A DNA stretch of 64,000 nt. Source: Mycobacterium sp. JS623 (GTDB lineage: Bacteria > Actinomycetota > Actinomycetes > Mycobacteriales > Mycobacteriaceae). Positions 1 to 8,982 of the stretch are shown one piece after another (the stretch's first letter is position 1; each line of letters begins with the position of its first letter). The position numbers and the translations under genes are program-made. The notes under the pieces are model-generated. The model ran no database searches, was not told the DNA's origin, and was given only the letters and a program-made list of their open reading frames with translations. The stretch covers positions 100,115-164,114 of the forward strand of contig NC_019959.1 in assembly GCF_000328565.1 (NCBI RefSeq), in the 5' to 3' direction.

Positions 1-153
1 CGCCGCAGTTCCATCGTCGATGAGGCCTACACCAACTACCTGCCCGTCCCGCTCTACGGCTACCGCGCCAAGGACGTCGCCAAGGACTACGACAAGGTCA
101 TCACCCACATGAAGCGCCACGGCATGTTCCGCCCCGCCGCCATCAATGCCTGA
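1..153 (+). CDS. C-terminal end of a ParA-like partition ATPase (partial)
   Basis: An open frame runs in from the left edge and stops at TGA 151-153, giving the last 50 residues of a protein that begins outside the window. The visible tail contains a segment reading PLYGYRAKDVAKDYDKV and is rich in charged residues, as in the last helices of ParA-type ATPases, but no Walker motif is in view. The stop overlaps the start of the next gene (ATG 146), which encodes a small ribbon-helix-helix protein. That order, ATPase followed by small RHH protein, is typical of plasmid type Ib partition loci. The ParA call therefore rests mainly on context. Confidence 0.55.
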   Translation, partial: RRSSIVDEAYTNYLPVPLYGYRAKDVAKDYDKVITHMKRHGMFRPAAINA

Positions 154-400
154 CCGCGGCGACACCACGCCGCCGCTGCACGACCCCGCCAAGTACAGCA
201 AGCTCAACGTTCCCGCCGAGCTGCACCAACGTGCCCGCGCCGCGGTGCGCATCGTGCGGCGGGTCACCGGCCGGCGCTACACCATTGCCCAGTTCGTCAC
301 CGAAGCCTTCGTCGCCCAATTAGCCGTCATCGCCCGCGATTACAACGGCGGCCGCGAAATCTACCCCGACACCGAACCCCTCGAACGCGGAAGGCAGTAG
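146..400 (+). CDS. Small ribbon-helix-helix protein, probable partition partner (ParB-like)
   Basis: 84 aa. The core (about residues 17-60) reads as a short strand (SKLNVPAELHQRARAAV) followed by two helices (VRRVTGRRYTIAQFVTEAF), the layout of RHH DNA-binding proteins. It overlaps the stop of the preceding partial gene by 8 nt, so the two are translationally coupled. The likely job is binding of a centromere-like site and autoregulation of a par operon. This is inferred from fold and position; no specific parS repeats were identified nearby. It could instead be an antitoxin-type RHH regulator, but no toxin follows. Confidence 0.6.
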   Translation: MPDRGDTTPPLHDPAKYSKLNVPAELHQRARAAVRIVRRVTGRRYTIAQFVTEAFVAQLAVIARDYNGGREIYPDTEPLERGRQ

Positions 401-510
401 CGCAGGACGGGCCAAACCAACCGCCCGCGAACAGCGCCGCTCACGCGATCACCGTCGGTGTCGCTCGCAGCCCCGATCATGAGTGCACGCAACCATGACG
501 AGGGGAACGA

Positions 511-1740
511 ATGGGATCAGAGCGTGCCGATCCAGACGCCGAACACGACTGGGCCGACCAGGAATACAGCGCCGACCGCTACCCACCGCAGCCGCCCCCC
601 ATCCCCGCCGCCGTTCGCGCACCCCTGGACTACTCCTACAGCGCCACCGAGCTGATGGCCGCACTGCCGAGGTCTGAGGCCGTCGACGTCGATGCCCTCC
701 CTGCCGCCCTGCAACACAAAGCCCGCATCCACCGTGACGACCTCGACAACATCATCGAGTCCCAACACCTGACCACCCACCCTCGCAGCGAGGTCGCATG
801 GGCCCACATCGCCCGAGCACACCGCTTCACCGCGCCGATCGCCAAGTACGGCGCCCCGGCAGCCGGCGTCGTAGCAGCGCTCACAATGGCCGCCACACGG
901 TGGCATCACCCCGCAGCGCCCACAACCGACATCCTCACGGCCGCAGCGCCGTTCGACTACATCGCCGCCGGTATCGCAGCGGCCGCGCTGCTGACCTGGT
1001 GGGGCCGCCGGCGCTCGGCAACCTCCCCGAGCTGGGTCTACAACGACGACGAGTTGAAAACCCTCGACGCCGCCTCCATCGACTGGCCCGCCGTACCAGA
1101 AGAACTGGACCGCTACGCCAACGGCGACGTCCTGCGCCGAGAATGGCACGGCACCTGGCTGGCCAGAATCCAACCGGGCGCGGCGGCACTGGTCTGGCGC
1201 GAACCACACCTGGTCGCAGTGGCTGCACTGATCGCACGCGACATCCAGGCCAGCCCGACCTGGAACAGCGAGCTGCTCGACATCCACCGCGTCCGCGTCG
1301 ACCTCAATCGAACCCTGCGCGACGTCTATCTACGGGCACACCGAATCTGGCGCGCCCGCGCCAACCTCGTCACACCGACGACCAAGGACCCCACCGACCC
1401 AGTGGCCCGCCGCAACGCCGAGATCACCGACGCCGCCGACGACGCGTGGAACACGCTGGTGACGCTGGTGCGCCAACTCCAGAGCTACCGCCAGGCCCTC
1501 ATCCCCGTCGACATCATCCGAGCCGAGATCGCAGCGCTGCAACAGAGCAGCATGCGCATCAGCGACGACGCCGTCCGACAGCTGCACGTCGATGCCGCCG
1601 GCAACGAGCTGCACGCCGGCGCGCTCGGCGCCGCCACCCGCGAGCTGGCCGACCTCAACGCCAACCTCGCGGCGCGGCTAGCGACGCTGCGCCACAGCCT
1701 CACCACCGCGACCAACGGACTCGCCCTACGTGCGCCATAA
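511..1740 (+). CDS. Membrane-anchored plasmid protein of unknown function
   Basis: 409 aa, starting at ATG 511 behind GAGGGGAACGA, a good ribosome site. The N-terminal 110 residues are hydrophilic and proline-rich. Two hydrophobic segments follow at roughly residues 110-165 (APAAGVVAALTMAA and AAGIAAAALLTWWG), predicting a membrane hairpin. The C-terminal 240 residues are alpha-helical, rich in Ala/Arg and likely cytoplasmic coiled coil. No enzymatic motif is visible. The next gene overlaps it by 11 nt, so they form an operon. I do not recognise the family. A role in plasmid maintenance or transfer is possible from context only. Confidence 0.6.
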   Translation: MGSERADPDAEHDWADQEYSADRYPPQPPPIPAAVRAPLDYSYSATELMAALPRSEAVDVDALPAALQHKARIHRDDLDNIIESQHLTTHPRSEVAWAHIARAHRFTAPIAKYGAPAAGVVAALTMAATRWHHPAAPTTDILTAAAPFDYIAAGIAAAALLTWWGRRRSATSPSWVYNDDELKTLDAASIDWPAVPEELDRYANGDVLRREWHGTWLARIQPGAAALVWREPHLVAVAALIARDIQASPTWNSELLDIHRVRVDLNRTLRDVYLRAHRIWRARANLVTPTTKDPTDPVARRNAEITDAADDAWNTLVTLVRQLQSYRQALIPVDIIRAEIAALQQSSMRISDDAVRQLHVDAAGNELHAGALGAATRELADLNANLAARLATLRHSLTTATNGLALRAP

Positions 1741-2251
1741 CGCCCCAACCCCGCAACGAAAGCGCGCCATGACTCACGACACCCTCGCCGTCAACCACCG
1801 CCTGATCGGACTCGAGGCCACCGACTCAGATCCCCCCTCGGATGTCCGCCGATTCTCACCCCGCCACCCCGCACAGGAGACCCACCAGCTCATGGCACCC
1901 ACCACCATCACCTTCCGCACCGACCGCGGAGTGATCTCCTACAGCGCCCTGGAACGGCCGCAGTCCGACGAACCCGGCGGCATAGCCGGAGGCCTGCTGG
2001 GCGGCGAACCTGCCCTCGTCGCCATCGTGCGCGAAATCCTGGCCGGCAGCCTGCCCAAGTCAGTCCGCGTCGCCGAACCCAACCTCGACTACGTGTTCAC
2101 CCCCGGCCGCGACACCGCCGCCGACGTCGCCGCAGCCATGCTCGTCGCCGGCAACGGCAGAGGCAGACTGTCCGACGCTGGCTGGGATGCCCTCGACGCC
2201 GCGATGACCGACCAACCGGAACGCGGACCCGACAGCCCCGCCATCCACTGA
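1730..2251 (+). CDS. Hypothetical protein
   Basis: 173 aa if the first in-frame ATG (1730, overlapping the previous gene by 11 nt) is used. ATG 1769 and ATG 1891 are alternatives; 1891 has an AGGAG about 12 nt upstream, and the sequence becomes more protein-like from there (strand-rich TTITFRTDRGVISYSA). The C-terminal part is acidic and Asp/Ala-rich with no recognisable motif. The stop codon TGA abuts the ATG of the following gene (2251). Function unknown; the gene travels with its neighbours in one operon. Confidence 0.5.
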   Translation: MRHNAPTPQRKRAMTHDTLAVNHRLIGLEATDSDPPSDVRRFSPRHPAQETHQLMAPTTITFRTDRGVISYSALERPQSDEPGGIAGGLLGGEPALVAIVREILAGSLPKSVRVAEPNLDYVFTPGRDTAADVAAAMLVAGNGRGRLSDAGWDALDAAMTDQPERGPDSPAIH

Positions 2252-3816
2252 TGTGCCGCGCAGTAGTCGAGGGCGGGCGTCGCTGCCCCTGCACCCGTGG
2301 CGATCGGCGCCGCGCCTACCAACGGCTGCGCTACGCCGCTCGCCAAGCCGCCGCAACCGCCACGCAGGACGCGCACACCGACACAGCCGCCCAGACCGCC
2401 CCAGCCGAGTCCAGCCTCGCCGCGGAGGACCGGCGCGCCGAGACGGCCGCCGCGGTCGACGCCGCCTTGGCCGCGCTACGCGAACACAGCGACGATCCCG
2501 CCGTCGGCGAGGCGTACCTCGCGGCAGTCCTGGACCACGGCACCGTCTTGCGTGACACCGCCGCCCACAAAATCGAGCAGGCCTATGCCGCGCGCGGCCT
2601 CGACGACGCCGCGGTCGAGGCCGAAACCGCAGCCGTCGCCGAGGAACTCAAGCGTCTCGAAGACGAATGGGCCGAAACCCGCAAGCACTCCAACGACCAT
2701 CTCACCGCCGACGGCGCCTCGTTCACAGCCGACGGCGCGGCAGCAATCGACGCCGCTCGCAACGCCTACGCCGCGCGGAAGCAAGAGATCTACCGCCGCG
2801 CCATGAACCGGTCCAAGGAAATCAACGAACAACGCATCGAGATCGCCAAACAGGCCTACTACGACGAACTCTCACAGGAGAGGCAGTTCGGCGGCCCAGC
2901 GGCGGCCGCGTTCGTGCCCACCAACACCAAAAAGATGACCCGCGCCGACCGCGCACTGTTCACCAGCTGCGTCGGCCTGTACCCCGACGAGATGGTCGAG
3001 CGCGCCGCCGGACTGGGCGACATGCTCGCCAAACGCTCCAAGGCGCGCGCGCACTACAGCGCCGGCGCCGCTCAGCGCAGCCGGCGCAGCCACACCGAGG
3101 TGTTCGACCTGGAAGATGCGTTGCAATCCGGGCGATTCCGGTTCAATCACTTTGTCAGTTCGCCCGACGAGGCGGCCCGCGGCGGCGGCGGAATCCGCGA
3201 TCGCTACAGCACCGGCCGCGCCTTCGTTGCGCGCACCCAGGACAACGAACGCAAGGTGAGGGAACTGGTCGCCCGCCACAACGAAGGCCGCCGCCAACAC
3301 GCCACCATCGAATACGCGACCATCGAGCCCGCCGACGGGGGAGAACCCTACGACGTCATCTACGTCAAGGGTCCACGCAAACGCGTCGTCACCGAAGTGA
3401 CCGGCGTGAGTGCCGAACTGACGTTCAGCGATTCCTCTTCGATGACCCACGAGCTGGGCCACCGAATGGAGGACCGTAACCCCGAGATCTCCGTCGCCAC
3501 CAAGGCCTTCCTCAAACGCCGCACCGCCGGACTGGCACCGGAGCGCTACGCCAAAGGGGAGATGGTCGTCGCCGACGGCTTCGCCGATCGCTACATGGGC
3601 AAGGACTACCCAGGGCATCACACCGAACTGCTGTCATGCGGCATGGAGGCCATCACCCACGGCCGTTTCGGAGGACTCACCGGCCGGCCCACCGCCTTCC
3701 TGCCCGGCCCCGGCGGGCTCAGCCTCGCCGACCGCGCCAACCGACCCAAAGCCGACCCTGAGCACCTGGCGCTCGTCCTGGGCCTCCTCGCGGTGGCCAA
3801 CAAACGCCTCGACTGA
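2251..3816 (+). CDS. Large protein with cysteine motif and HELGH metalloprotease-like domain
   Basis: 521 aa. The N-terminus carries a short Cys/Arg motif (MCRAVVEGGRRCPCTRGD, residues 1-18) seen at the start of several actinobacterial mobile-element proteins, possibly a zinc knuckle. Residues 50-220 are helical and coiled-coil-like. A zincin signature HELGH is at residues 400-404 with an acidic residue two positions downstream, so a Zn-dependent peptidase is likely. The C-terminal part contains ELLSCGMEAITHGRFGG. Similar head-morphogenesis or toxin-like zincins exist in phages and plasmids, but I cannot place this one in a named family. It starts where the previous gene ends. Confidence 0.6.
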   Translation: MCRAVVEGGRRCPCTRGDRRRAYQRLRYAARQAAATATQDAHTDTAAQTAPAESSLAAEDRRAETAAAVDAALAALREHSDDPAVGEAYLAAVLDHGTVLRDTAAHKIEQAYAARGLDDAAVEAETAAVAEELKRLEDEWAETRKHSNDHLTADGASFTADGAAAIDAARNAYAARKQEIYRRAMNRSKEINEQRIEIAKQAYYDELSQERQFGGPAAAAFVPTNTKKMTRADRALFTSCVGLYPDEMVERAAGLGDMLAKRSKARAHYSAGAAQRSRRSHTEVFDLEDALQSGRFRFNHFVSSPDEAARGGGGIRDRYSTGRAFVARTQDNERKVRELVARHNEGRRQHATIEYATIEPADGGEPYDVIYVKGPRKRVVTEVTGVSAELTFSDSSSMTHELGHRMEDRNPEISVATKAFLKRRTAGLAPERYAKGEMVVADGFADRYMGKDYPGHHTELLSCGMEAITHGRFGGLTGRPTAFLPGPGGLSLADRANRPKADPEHLALVLGLLAVANKRLD

Positions 3817-3885
3817 ACCAACCAGCCAGCCTCGGGGCACACGCGCGAGGAGTCGGGGACAAGGAAACACCTGCTGACGGGCCTA

Positions 3886-4221
3886 TCACCATGGCCGGGT
3901 GGTCGTGATGGCCTCGGGCTCCACCCACAATTGCAGCGGAAGGTGAGCCACCCCGTTCGTGCTGGTCGCCGGTACGCACACCCACGCGAGCCAGCCGCCG
4001 TCCGCACGGCGCACCCAGGCCCGCAAGGTCCCTTCCATCCATGGCTCCAGGCGCAAGCCGCCACCCTTGACCCACAGCGGTAATTGGTCTTGACGCCGTC
4101 CGCACGAGCCAAGGCCGGGGAACACTCGCAGCATGTCGATCCACACCGGCCGGCGGTCGACCCGGAACAAGGTGCGATAGGGACCGGCGGCCGACCAGCC
4201 GGTGAAGTCGGGCTCGGTCAT
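3886..4221 (-). CDS. Small hypothetical protein, second gene of a divergent operon
   Basis: 111 aa from ATG 4221 (MTEPDFTGWSAAGPYRT). The frame stays open further upstream, but the start at 4221 overlaps the stop of the upstream gene (4218) as ATGA, which fixes the choice. The protein is rich in Trp and Arg (WSAAGPYRTLF, VWIDMLRVFPG, LRAWVRRADGGWLAWV) and looks like a compact beta-rich domain. No motif is recognised. It is transcribed away from the HTH gene at 4686 and runs convergent with the metalloprotease-like gene. Confidence 0.55.
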   Translation of the reverse strand: MTEPDFTGWSAAGPYRTLFRVDRRPVWIDMLRVFPGLGSCGRRQDQLPLWVKGGGLRLEPWMEGTLRAWVRRADGGWLAWVCVPATSTNGVAHLPLQLWVEPEAITTTRPW

Positions 4222-4526
4222 GGCAGATGATCCGCCGCCCGGTGTGCACGCATGTTGCGCTCGTCGAAGGCCAACGCGACGCATTCTGACCCCTGCTCTG
4301 GGGTGAAGTGAGTGTGATCGCAGGTCACGCACGTATGCGTGCGGTGCGAGCGGCCACATCCGCACGCCTGAGTACCGACCAGCACCGCCCTCGGGCCCAG
4401 CTCGGCACCACAGGCGCGACAGCGGGGGGGTCGCTCTTCAGCCCACCCGCGCGCCGTCTTACGCAGCCGGATGCGTGACTCCGGGTCGAGAGGCGTCACC
4501 ACCCACTCGAGAATACTAGAACGCAT
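4218..4526 (-). CDS. Small zinc-ribbon protein
   Basis: 102 aa from ATG 4526 (MRSSILEWVVTPLDPES). The middle holds paired cysteines RCRACGAE, then CGCGRSH, then CVTCDHTHF, the spacing of a double zinc ribbon. The N-terminal section is basic (RIRLRKTARGW). Nucleic-acid binding is plausible. The stop overlaps the start of the next minus-strand gene. The gene diverges from 4686, with an inverted-repeat operator-like site between them, so the two directions are probably co-regulated. Confidence 0.55.
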   Translation of the reverse strand: MRSSILEWVVTPLDPESRIRLRKTARGWAEERPPRCRACGAELGPRAVLVGTQACGCGRSHRTHTCVTCDHTHFTPEQGSECVALAFDERNMRAHRAADHLP

Positions 4527-4599
4527 GTTCGATATTTCGGGAGGTGGCGGGCCGCGAGGCTCACCCCTCTGCGAGAGCGTGAGCACAACGCCTACTTGT

Positions 4600-4630
4600 G
4601 GACACGCACAAGTATCGCTTGTGGGTGTCC
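4600..4630. promoter_or_regulatory. 13-bp inverted repeat in a divergent promoter region
   Basis: GGACACGCACAAG (4600-4612), loop TATCG, then CTTGTGGGTGTCC (4618-4630): 12 of 13 positions pair. A third half-site, CTTGTG, lies at 4595-4600. The repeat sits between the minus-strand pair starting at 4526 and the HTH gene starting at 4686. An operator bound by the HTH protein is the obvious reading, but this is inference. Confidence 0.5.
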
Positions 4631-4685
4631 GAGCTGCTCGATAGCATCCCGATGTGCTCATGGCCCAGCTCGCGGAGGTGATGGT

Positions 4686-5081
4686 GTGACCAGTGGAGAC
4701 CCCACCGTCGCGCTCATTCAAGCTGCGGCGCAACGCGATGCCGATACTTTCGCCGCCAAGATGGCCGACTCGTCCCTAGAGGCGGCCGTGGACATCTGGC
4801 TACGGCGCATCGCGCGGCGCAAGGTCACCGCGGCTGGCCGTGCGCGCCTGGTTCGCGCCGTGGAACGCGGCCATGCCGCCGAAACGAAAGCCGTCCAACT
4901 CACCCGCGCCGCGCTGCTGCGTAAGGCGGGTCTGGATGAACGGCCGGCGGCAGCCGCTGCGATCGCCGCCGGGGCCACTTACACCGAGGTCGGCGCCGTA
5001 CTGGGGATGACCCAGCAAGGGGCGAGTGCCCGCGTCCGCCCGTACTTGGCGGCACTGAGCGCCGAGGGAGAGGTGACGTGA
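4686..5081 (+). CDS. Small helix-turn-helix protein
   Basis: 131 aa from GTG 4686, preceded by GGAGGTGAT at good spacing; an upstream in-frame ATG (4596) would place the start inside the inverted repeat. The C-terminal third reads as a sigma-4-like or MarR-like HTH (TYTEVGAVLGMTQQGASARVR, about residues 100-120). The N-terminal part is helical and basic. It ends in GTGA overlapping the start of the 1061-aa gene, so both are translated together. Likely a DNA-binding regulator or accessory factor for the downstream replication-type genes. Confidence 0.6.
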   Translation: MTSGDPTVALIQAAAQRDADTFAAKMADSSLEAAVDIWLRRIARRKVTAAGRARLVRAVERGHAAETKAVQLTRAALLRKAGLDERPAAAAAIAAGATYTEVGAVLGMTQQGASARVRPYLAALSAEGEVT

Positions 5082-8000
5082 ACCCCGCCTCCACCGACGT
5101 CGATCGCCACGTCGTCATCGTGACGGCGGCGGGGTCCTTCACGACGGCCGGCGAACGGCTGACCGGCCCCGTCGACACCACCGACAAGCTAGAGAAGCTG
5201 ATCGACTGGGCGATACGCCGCGGCGGCCTGCAGCCGTTGCCCGGCGCCACCGACGACGCGGGCGAGCCCGCGCGGATCTGGCTGACCGGTAGGGCAGGCG
5301 ACGTGCTGGCCGGGCACTCCACCAACACGGCGGCCGACGGTGCCGACACAGCCCAACAGCTCGGGCAAACGCTCGCGCCGCTGCTCACCCGAGGGTGGGA
5401 ACTCAGCGCCCGCCCCACTTCGGCGCTGCTACTCACCCGAGTCCAAGGGGCGCAACGTGTTTCGGTGGAAGTCCTCGCTGAACAGCTGCCATGGCTGGCG
5501 GCGGGGGACAAGGCCTGCGGCGATGATCCCGCAGAAATCGGTCGACGCCTGCGGCTGTGGTACGAAGCAATCGGCACGTTGCCCGCCGCCAGTGGTACGG
5601 CCACCGCTGCGGTCCTCGCCGACCACATCATGCGGGCCCGCACCGGCCGGCGCGGCGCCGTGGTCACCACGGCTGGCTCGCTTCCCGCGTGGGCGCACCC
5701 CGAGACCCGCATCCAGCCGACATGGTGTGCATCCGCAGCCGAAGTCGAGCAGGAATTCGAACGCTCCGATGACCTGGTCTGCCTCACCCAGCAGTGCCCC
5801 CAGCTCGCGTCGGCCGGCATGCTGACCCTCGGGTACGGCCAACCCCAGGTCCTCAACGGCGCTGCCGCCGCGGCCTCCGCCGTCGAACCGAAACGCCCCT
5901 TCGGACTCTGGCGTCTCACCTTGCCGGCCGCCGAAGACCTGACGGTGCCGGCGATGCTTCCGGCCCCGCACCCGCAGATGCGCGCCGCCGAAGCCGTGCA
6001 GACATGGGTCACCACCGAAGATCTCGACGGCCTGGCCAAAGACATCCGCGACGGGGGAGCAGGTCTGAGCGCTGACAAGCTCGGCGTCGACGAGGCGATC
6101 GTCTGGCCGCAGCAGAGCCGGGTCTTGGAAGCATGGGCGACCAGACTGCGGGAAGCCAGAGAAACGTTCCGTGACGAAACGGCGCTGCAGTGGTTGGTCG
6201 AGTCCGCCGCGACCGACTACCTCACGTCGCTGGCCGATCCCGAGATGTGGACCGAGGAGGCGTGGGCCCACCACTACCAGCCGGCGTGGGCGGCGGCGAT
6301 CGCGACTCATATCCGGTTCCGTGGGCGACGCGCCGCCATGCGGCTCTCCCGCGAGTTCCGCGAGTGGCCGGTCTACGTTCGCGACGCCGCGATGATCTAC
6401 ACACCCACACGCGACCAGGCCACCGGCGCGTCAGTTGACCTGTCGGACAGTCACACTCGGCTGGGGCGTCTCGTGGCCACTCATCACGCCACGTTGACCG
6501 ACAAGATCGTACTGGCGATCCTGCTCGCAGAGTCCCGCGACGACGTCGCCGCGGCGTTGACCGGGGCCCTCGGAATGAATGCCGACGCACCCGAGGTGCC
6601 CGCGGCGGCGCCGGTCGGCCACCCCGCCCCGGTCACAGAGGAACCCGCCTCCGCCACCGACGAAGCCGAGCAGGGCCCAACCGACGCGCCCGAAGCGCTC
6701 GAAGCCGCGGCGCCGGCCGACGAAGAGGCGACACCCCTCACGAATACCCGCCGGCGATCGGAGACCCCCGATAAAGCAGTCGCGGGCGGGGCACCGGCAG
6801 CGGTGCTGCACACCGACGGATTGTGGCTGACCGACGGAACGCACATCACCCTCGATGAGCCCATCCAGCATGTCGGCCACGTTGCCGAGCTGGCCTACAC
6901 CCACCACATCGGCTACCAGTTGACACCGAAATTCGCTGAGCCCGGACAGATCTGGATCACTGAAGACGCCTGTGAAGCATTCGGCATCGACATCGAAGCG
7001 ATCAGCCGACGCGATCGCGCCAAGTCGCTGCGGCAGTTGACCGAAGGTATCGACTTTGTGACCCTGGCCGTCAAGGAAGGGTGGAGCCTCGGCGGCGCCG
7101 GCGAAGACCCCACCGCCCATCGACTCGGCACCTGGACGCGGGTCTACCGCGAAGACAAGCGCGGCGTGATGATTGCGCTCATCCCCGGAATGGGCGACAA
7201 CGCCGACGAAATGCCCATCCTCACAGACGATCCCACCCCTGCCCAGATTGCACGACGACTTCAACTGCTCGCCGACGCGTTGCGCTTCCCCTGGAAGATC
7301 AACGCGGGGGTCACTGCCGTCGACCTTATGCTGCAGACCCGCACCAAGACCTGGTCACCCCAGGAATGGAAGACCGTCGTATTCGCCCCATCGACGACCA
7401 GTCCACCATTCGGCATCGGCGACGTCGAATCCGACTTCGACTGGTCACGCCCACCCACCGCCGACGAAGGGCAGCGCCGCTACCTGCACGCCTACGACCG
7501 CGGCGGCTCCTACGTCGCCGGCATCGCCGGACTCGAACTGCCCATCGGCGCGCCCGTACACCACCCCGAGGGCACCGCCTTCGATGCCAAGACACCGGGA
7601 TACTGGCTCACTGACATCCCCGAATCCAGCGATTGGCGCATGCCATATGTGCTCAACCCCAGAGGAATTCAGTTCACCGGACCCAAATGGGTGACCACAC
7701 CGACATTGGAGCGTGCCATCGCACTGGGCTACCAACCCGAGATTCAGGAAGCCTGGACCTGGCCGCAGCACGGCCGCGTCCTCCTCGGCTGGTACGAACG
7801 GTTTCGCGACGCGAGCAGCGCCCTGGACACCGATGACCCCGACGCGCAAGCCGCCCGCAACCAAGCCAAAGTGATCCGCACCCACGGCATCGGCATCATC
7901 GGCTCCGACGAACACCTCAAGGGCAAGACGGCCTACAGCCCCGAGCGGCGCCTGCACGTGCTGGCCAAGGCGAAGGCCAACATCGTCTACCGGCTACAAC

Positions 8001-8263
8001 AGATCGGAGAGAAGACCGGACACTGGCCGCTGGCGGTCGCCACCGACACCGTCGTCTACGCCTCCGACGACCCGAACCCCACCACCGCCTGGCCTGGTGA
8101 ACCCTCGACATACGGACGTGGCTTCGGCCAGTACAAACACGAAGGATCGGCCCTGCTGGCCGATCACCTCGACTACCTCAATGGCCGCGACTACCGCGGC
8201 AAACGCGACCTGATCCCCGCGAAGGAATGGTCACCCGCCGCCCACGATGACGGGAGCCGCTGA
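5078..8263 (+). CDS. Large Tap-like/replication-associated protein
   Basis: 1061 aa, GTG 5078, coupled to the HTH gene by GTGA. The N-terminal half is helical. A low-complexity Pro/Ala/Glu linker lies near residues 505-565. The C-terminal half has a helix rich in Lys/Arg (SPERRLHVLAKAKANIVYRLQ) followed by a strand (WPLAVATDTVVYASDD), which resembles motif B followed by the DTDS motif C of family-B polymerase palms. Streptomyces telomere-associated proteins (Tap) are large proteins encoded next to a terminal protein gene (Tpg), and the next gene here looks Tpg-like. A Tap-like role in telomere replication is inferred from gene pairing and this C-terminus. It could be another plasmid replication protein. 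Confidence 0.4.
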   Translation: MNPASTDVDRHVVIVTAAGSFTTAGERLTGPVDTTDKLEKLIDWAIRRGGLQPLPGATDDAGEPARIWLTGRAGDVLAGHSTNTAADGADTAQQLGQTLAPLLTRGWELSARPTSALLLTRVQGAQRVSVEVLAEQLPWLAAGDKACGDDPAEIGRRLRLWYEAIGTLPAASGTATAAVLADHIMRARTGRRGAVVTTAGSLPAWAHPETRIQPTWCASAAEVEQEFERSDDLVCLTQQCPQLASAGMLTLGYGQPQVLNGAAAAASAVEPKRPFGLWRLTLPAAEDLTVPAMLPAPHPQMRAAEAVQTWVTTEDLDGLAKDIRDGGAGLSADKLGVDEAIVWPQQSRVLEAWATRLREARETFRDETALQWLVESAATDYLTSLADPEMWTEEAWAHHYQPAWAAAIATHIRFRGRRAAMRLSREFREWPVYVRDAAMIYTPTRDQATGASVDLSDSHTRLGRLVATHHATLTDKIVLAILLAESRDDVAAALTGALGMNADAPEVPAAAPVGHPAPVTEEPASATDEAEQGPTDAPEALEAAAPADEEATPLTNTRRRSETPDKAVAGGAPAAVLHTDGLWLTDGTHITLDEPIQHVGHVAELAYTHHIGYQLTPKFAEPGQIWITEDACEAFGIDIEAISRRDRAKSLRQLTEGIDFVTLAVKEGWSLGGAGEDPTAHRLGTWTRVYREDKRGVMIALIPGMGDNADEMPILTDDPTPAQIARRLQLLADALRFPWKINAGVTAVDLMLQTRTKTWSPQEWKTVVFAPSTTSPPFGIGDVESDFDWSRPPTADEGQRRYLHAYDRGGSYVAGIAGLELPIGAPVHHPEGTAFDAKTPGYWLTDIPESSDWRMPYVLNPRGIQFTGPKWVTTPTLERAIALGYQPEIQEAWTWPQHGRVLLGWYERFRDASSALDTDDPDAQAARNQAKVIRTHGIGIIGSDEHLKGKTAYSPERRLHVLAKAKANIVYRLQQIGEKTGHWPLAVATDTVVYASDDPNPTTAWPGEPSTYGRGFGQYKHEGSALLADHLDYLNGRDYRGKRDLIPAKEWSPAAHDDGSR

Positions 8264-8982
8264 TGGCCCGCAACAACCGACGCCGCAGCAGAATCGACGC
8301 CAACGACCTCGCCGGATACGGATCGGTCGCCAAGGGAACCGTGAACGTCGACCGCGCAGCCCGCGGCCTTGGCGTCTCCAAAACCGAAGTTCGCCAAGCC
8401 GTTCGACGCGCCGAGGCAGCGCAGACGAACACCTTCTACCGACGGATCTCCGGTCGGACCGAGGCGGACTCCACCGAAGGACGCAGCACCCGCGGCATGC
8501 TGCAAGCTGTGTTCGGTCGCGGCCCCCGCGGCGGTGCCGTCGACGCCCGAGCCGCCGCGCAGTCCCTCGGGGTCTCACCGGGAACCGTGCGGCGGTGGGC
8601 AGCCGGCACGCAGCAGCCCTCACCTGACCGGCTCTCGGCGATCCGGCGGGCGGCACGCAAAGCCACCACCACCAAACGAGGCCGCCGCTCGGCCACGGAG
8701 AACTTCCGGGCCAGCACCCAGGGCAGCCAAGCGCTGCGCGGGGGAAGCAAGATCTGGGTCAGCGGAGAGCAGGGCGTCGGCGGCTACGACCAGGGATACG
8801 CCCGAGACCGCAGAGTGGCCACCGACATCAGCCCCAGCGAGATCGAAGCCATGCTGCGCGCCTACGAGGACGGAGGCGACGACGGGCTGCGGGACTGGCT
8901 CACGGGCTTCTTCGACGACAAGTACGTGGCCGGTTGGGATTTCGTCACCATCGAAGACTTCGGGATCGGTACGCCCGGATGA
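8263..8982 (+). CDS. Terminal-protein (Tpg)-like DNA-binding protein
   Basis: 239 aa, ATG 8263 directly at the end of the previous gene. Two HTH-like segments are visible: NVDRAARGLGVSKTEVRQAV (near 29-48) and DARAAAQSLGVSPGTVRRWA (near 92-111). The C-terminus is acidic, with a DISPSEIEAMLRAYEDGG helix and a final strand WDFVTIEDFGI. Streptomyces Tpg proteins have the same order: HTH, basic region, short helix beginning with a Pro-containing turn, then an acidic beta end. Tpg primes and caps the ends of linear replicons. The match is by architecture, not by identity I can measure, so a generic HTH protein remains possible. Confidence 0.4.
   Translation: MARNNRRRSRIDANDLAGYGSVAKGTVNVDRAARGLGVSKTEVRQAVRRAEAAQTNTFYRRISGRTEADSTEGRSTRGMLQAVFGRGPRGGAVDARAAAQSLGVSPGTVRRWAAGTQQPSPDRLSAIRRAARKATTTKRGRRSATENFRASTQGSQALRGGSKIWVSGEQGVGGYDQGYARDRRVATDISPSEIEAMLRAYEDGGDDGLRDWLTGFFDDKYVAGWDFVTIEDFGIGTPG

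Noticed and set aside
517..1287. 256-aa open frame on the minus strand
   Set aside because: It mirrors the 409-aa plus-strand gene, has low-complexity Gly/Val/Arg composition and no ribosome site. Many other long antisense frames in the window (for example 29170-30429, 22323-23354, 48144-49136) were set aside for the same reason.
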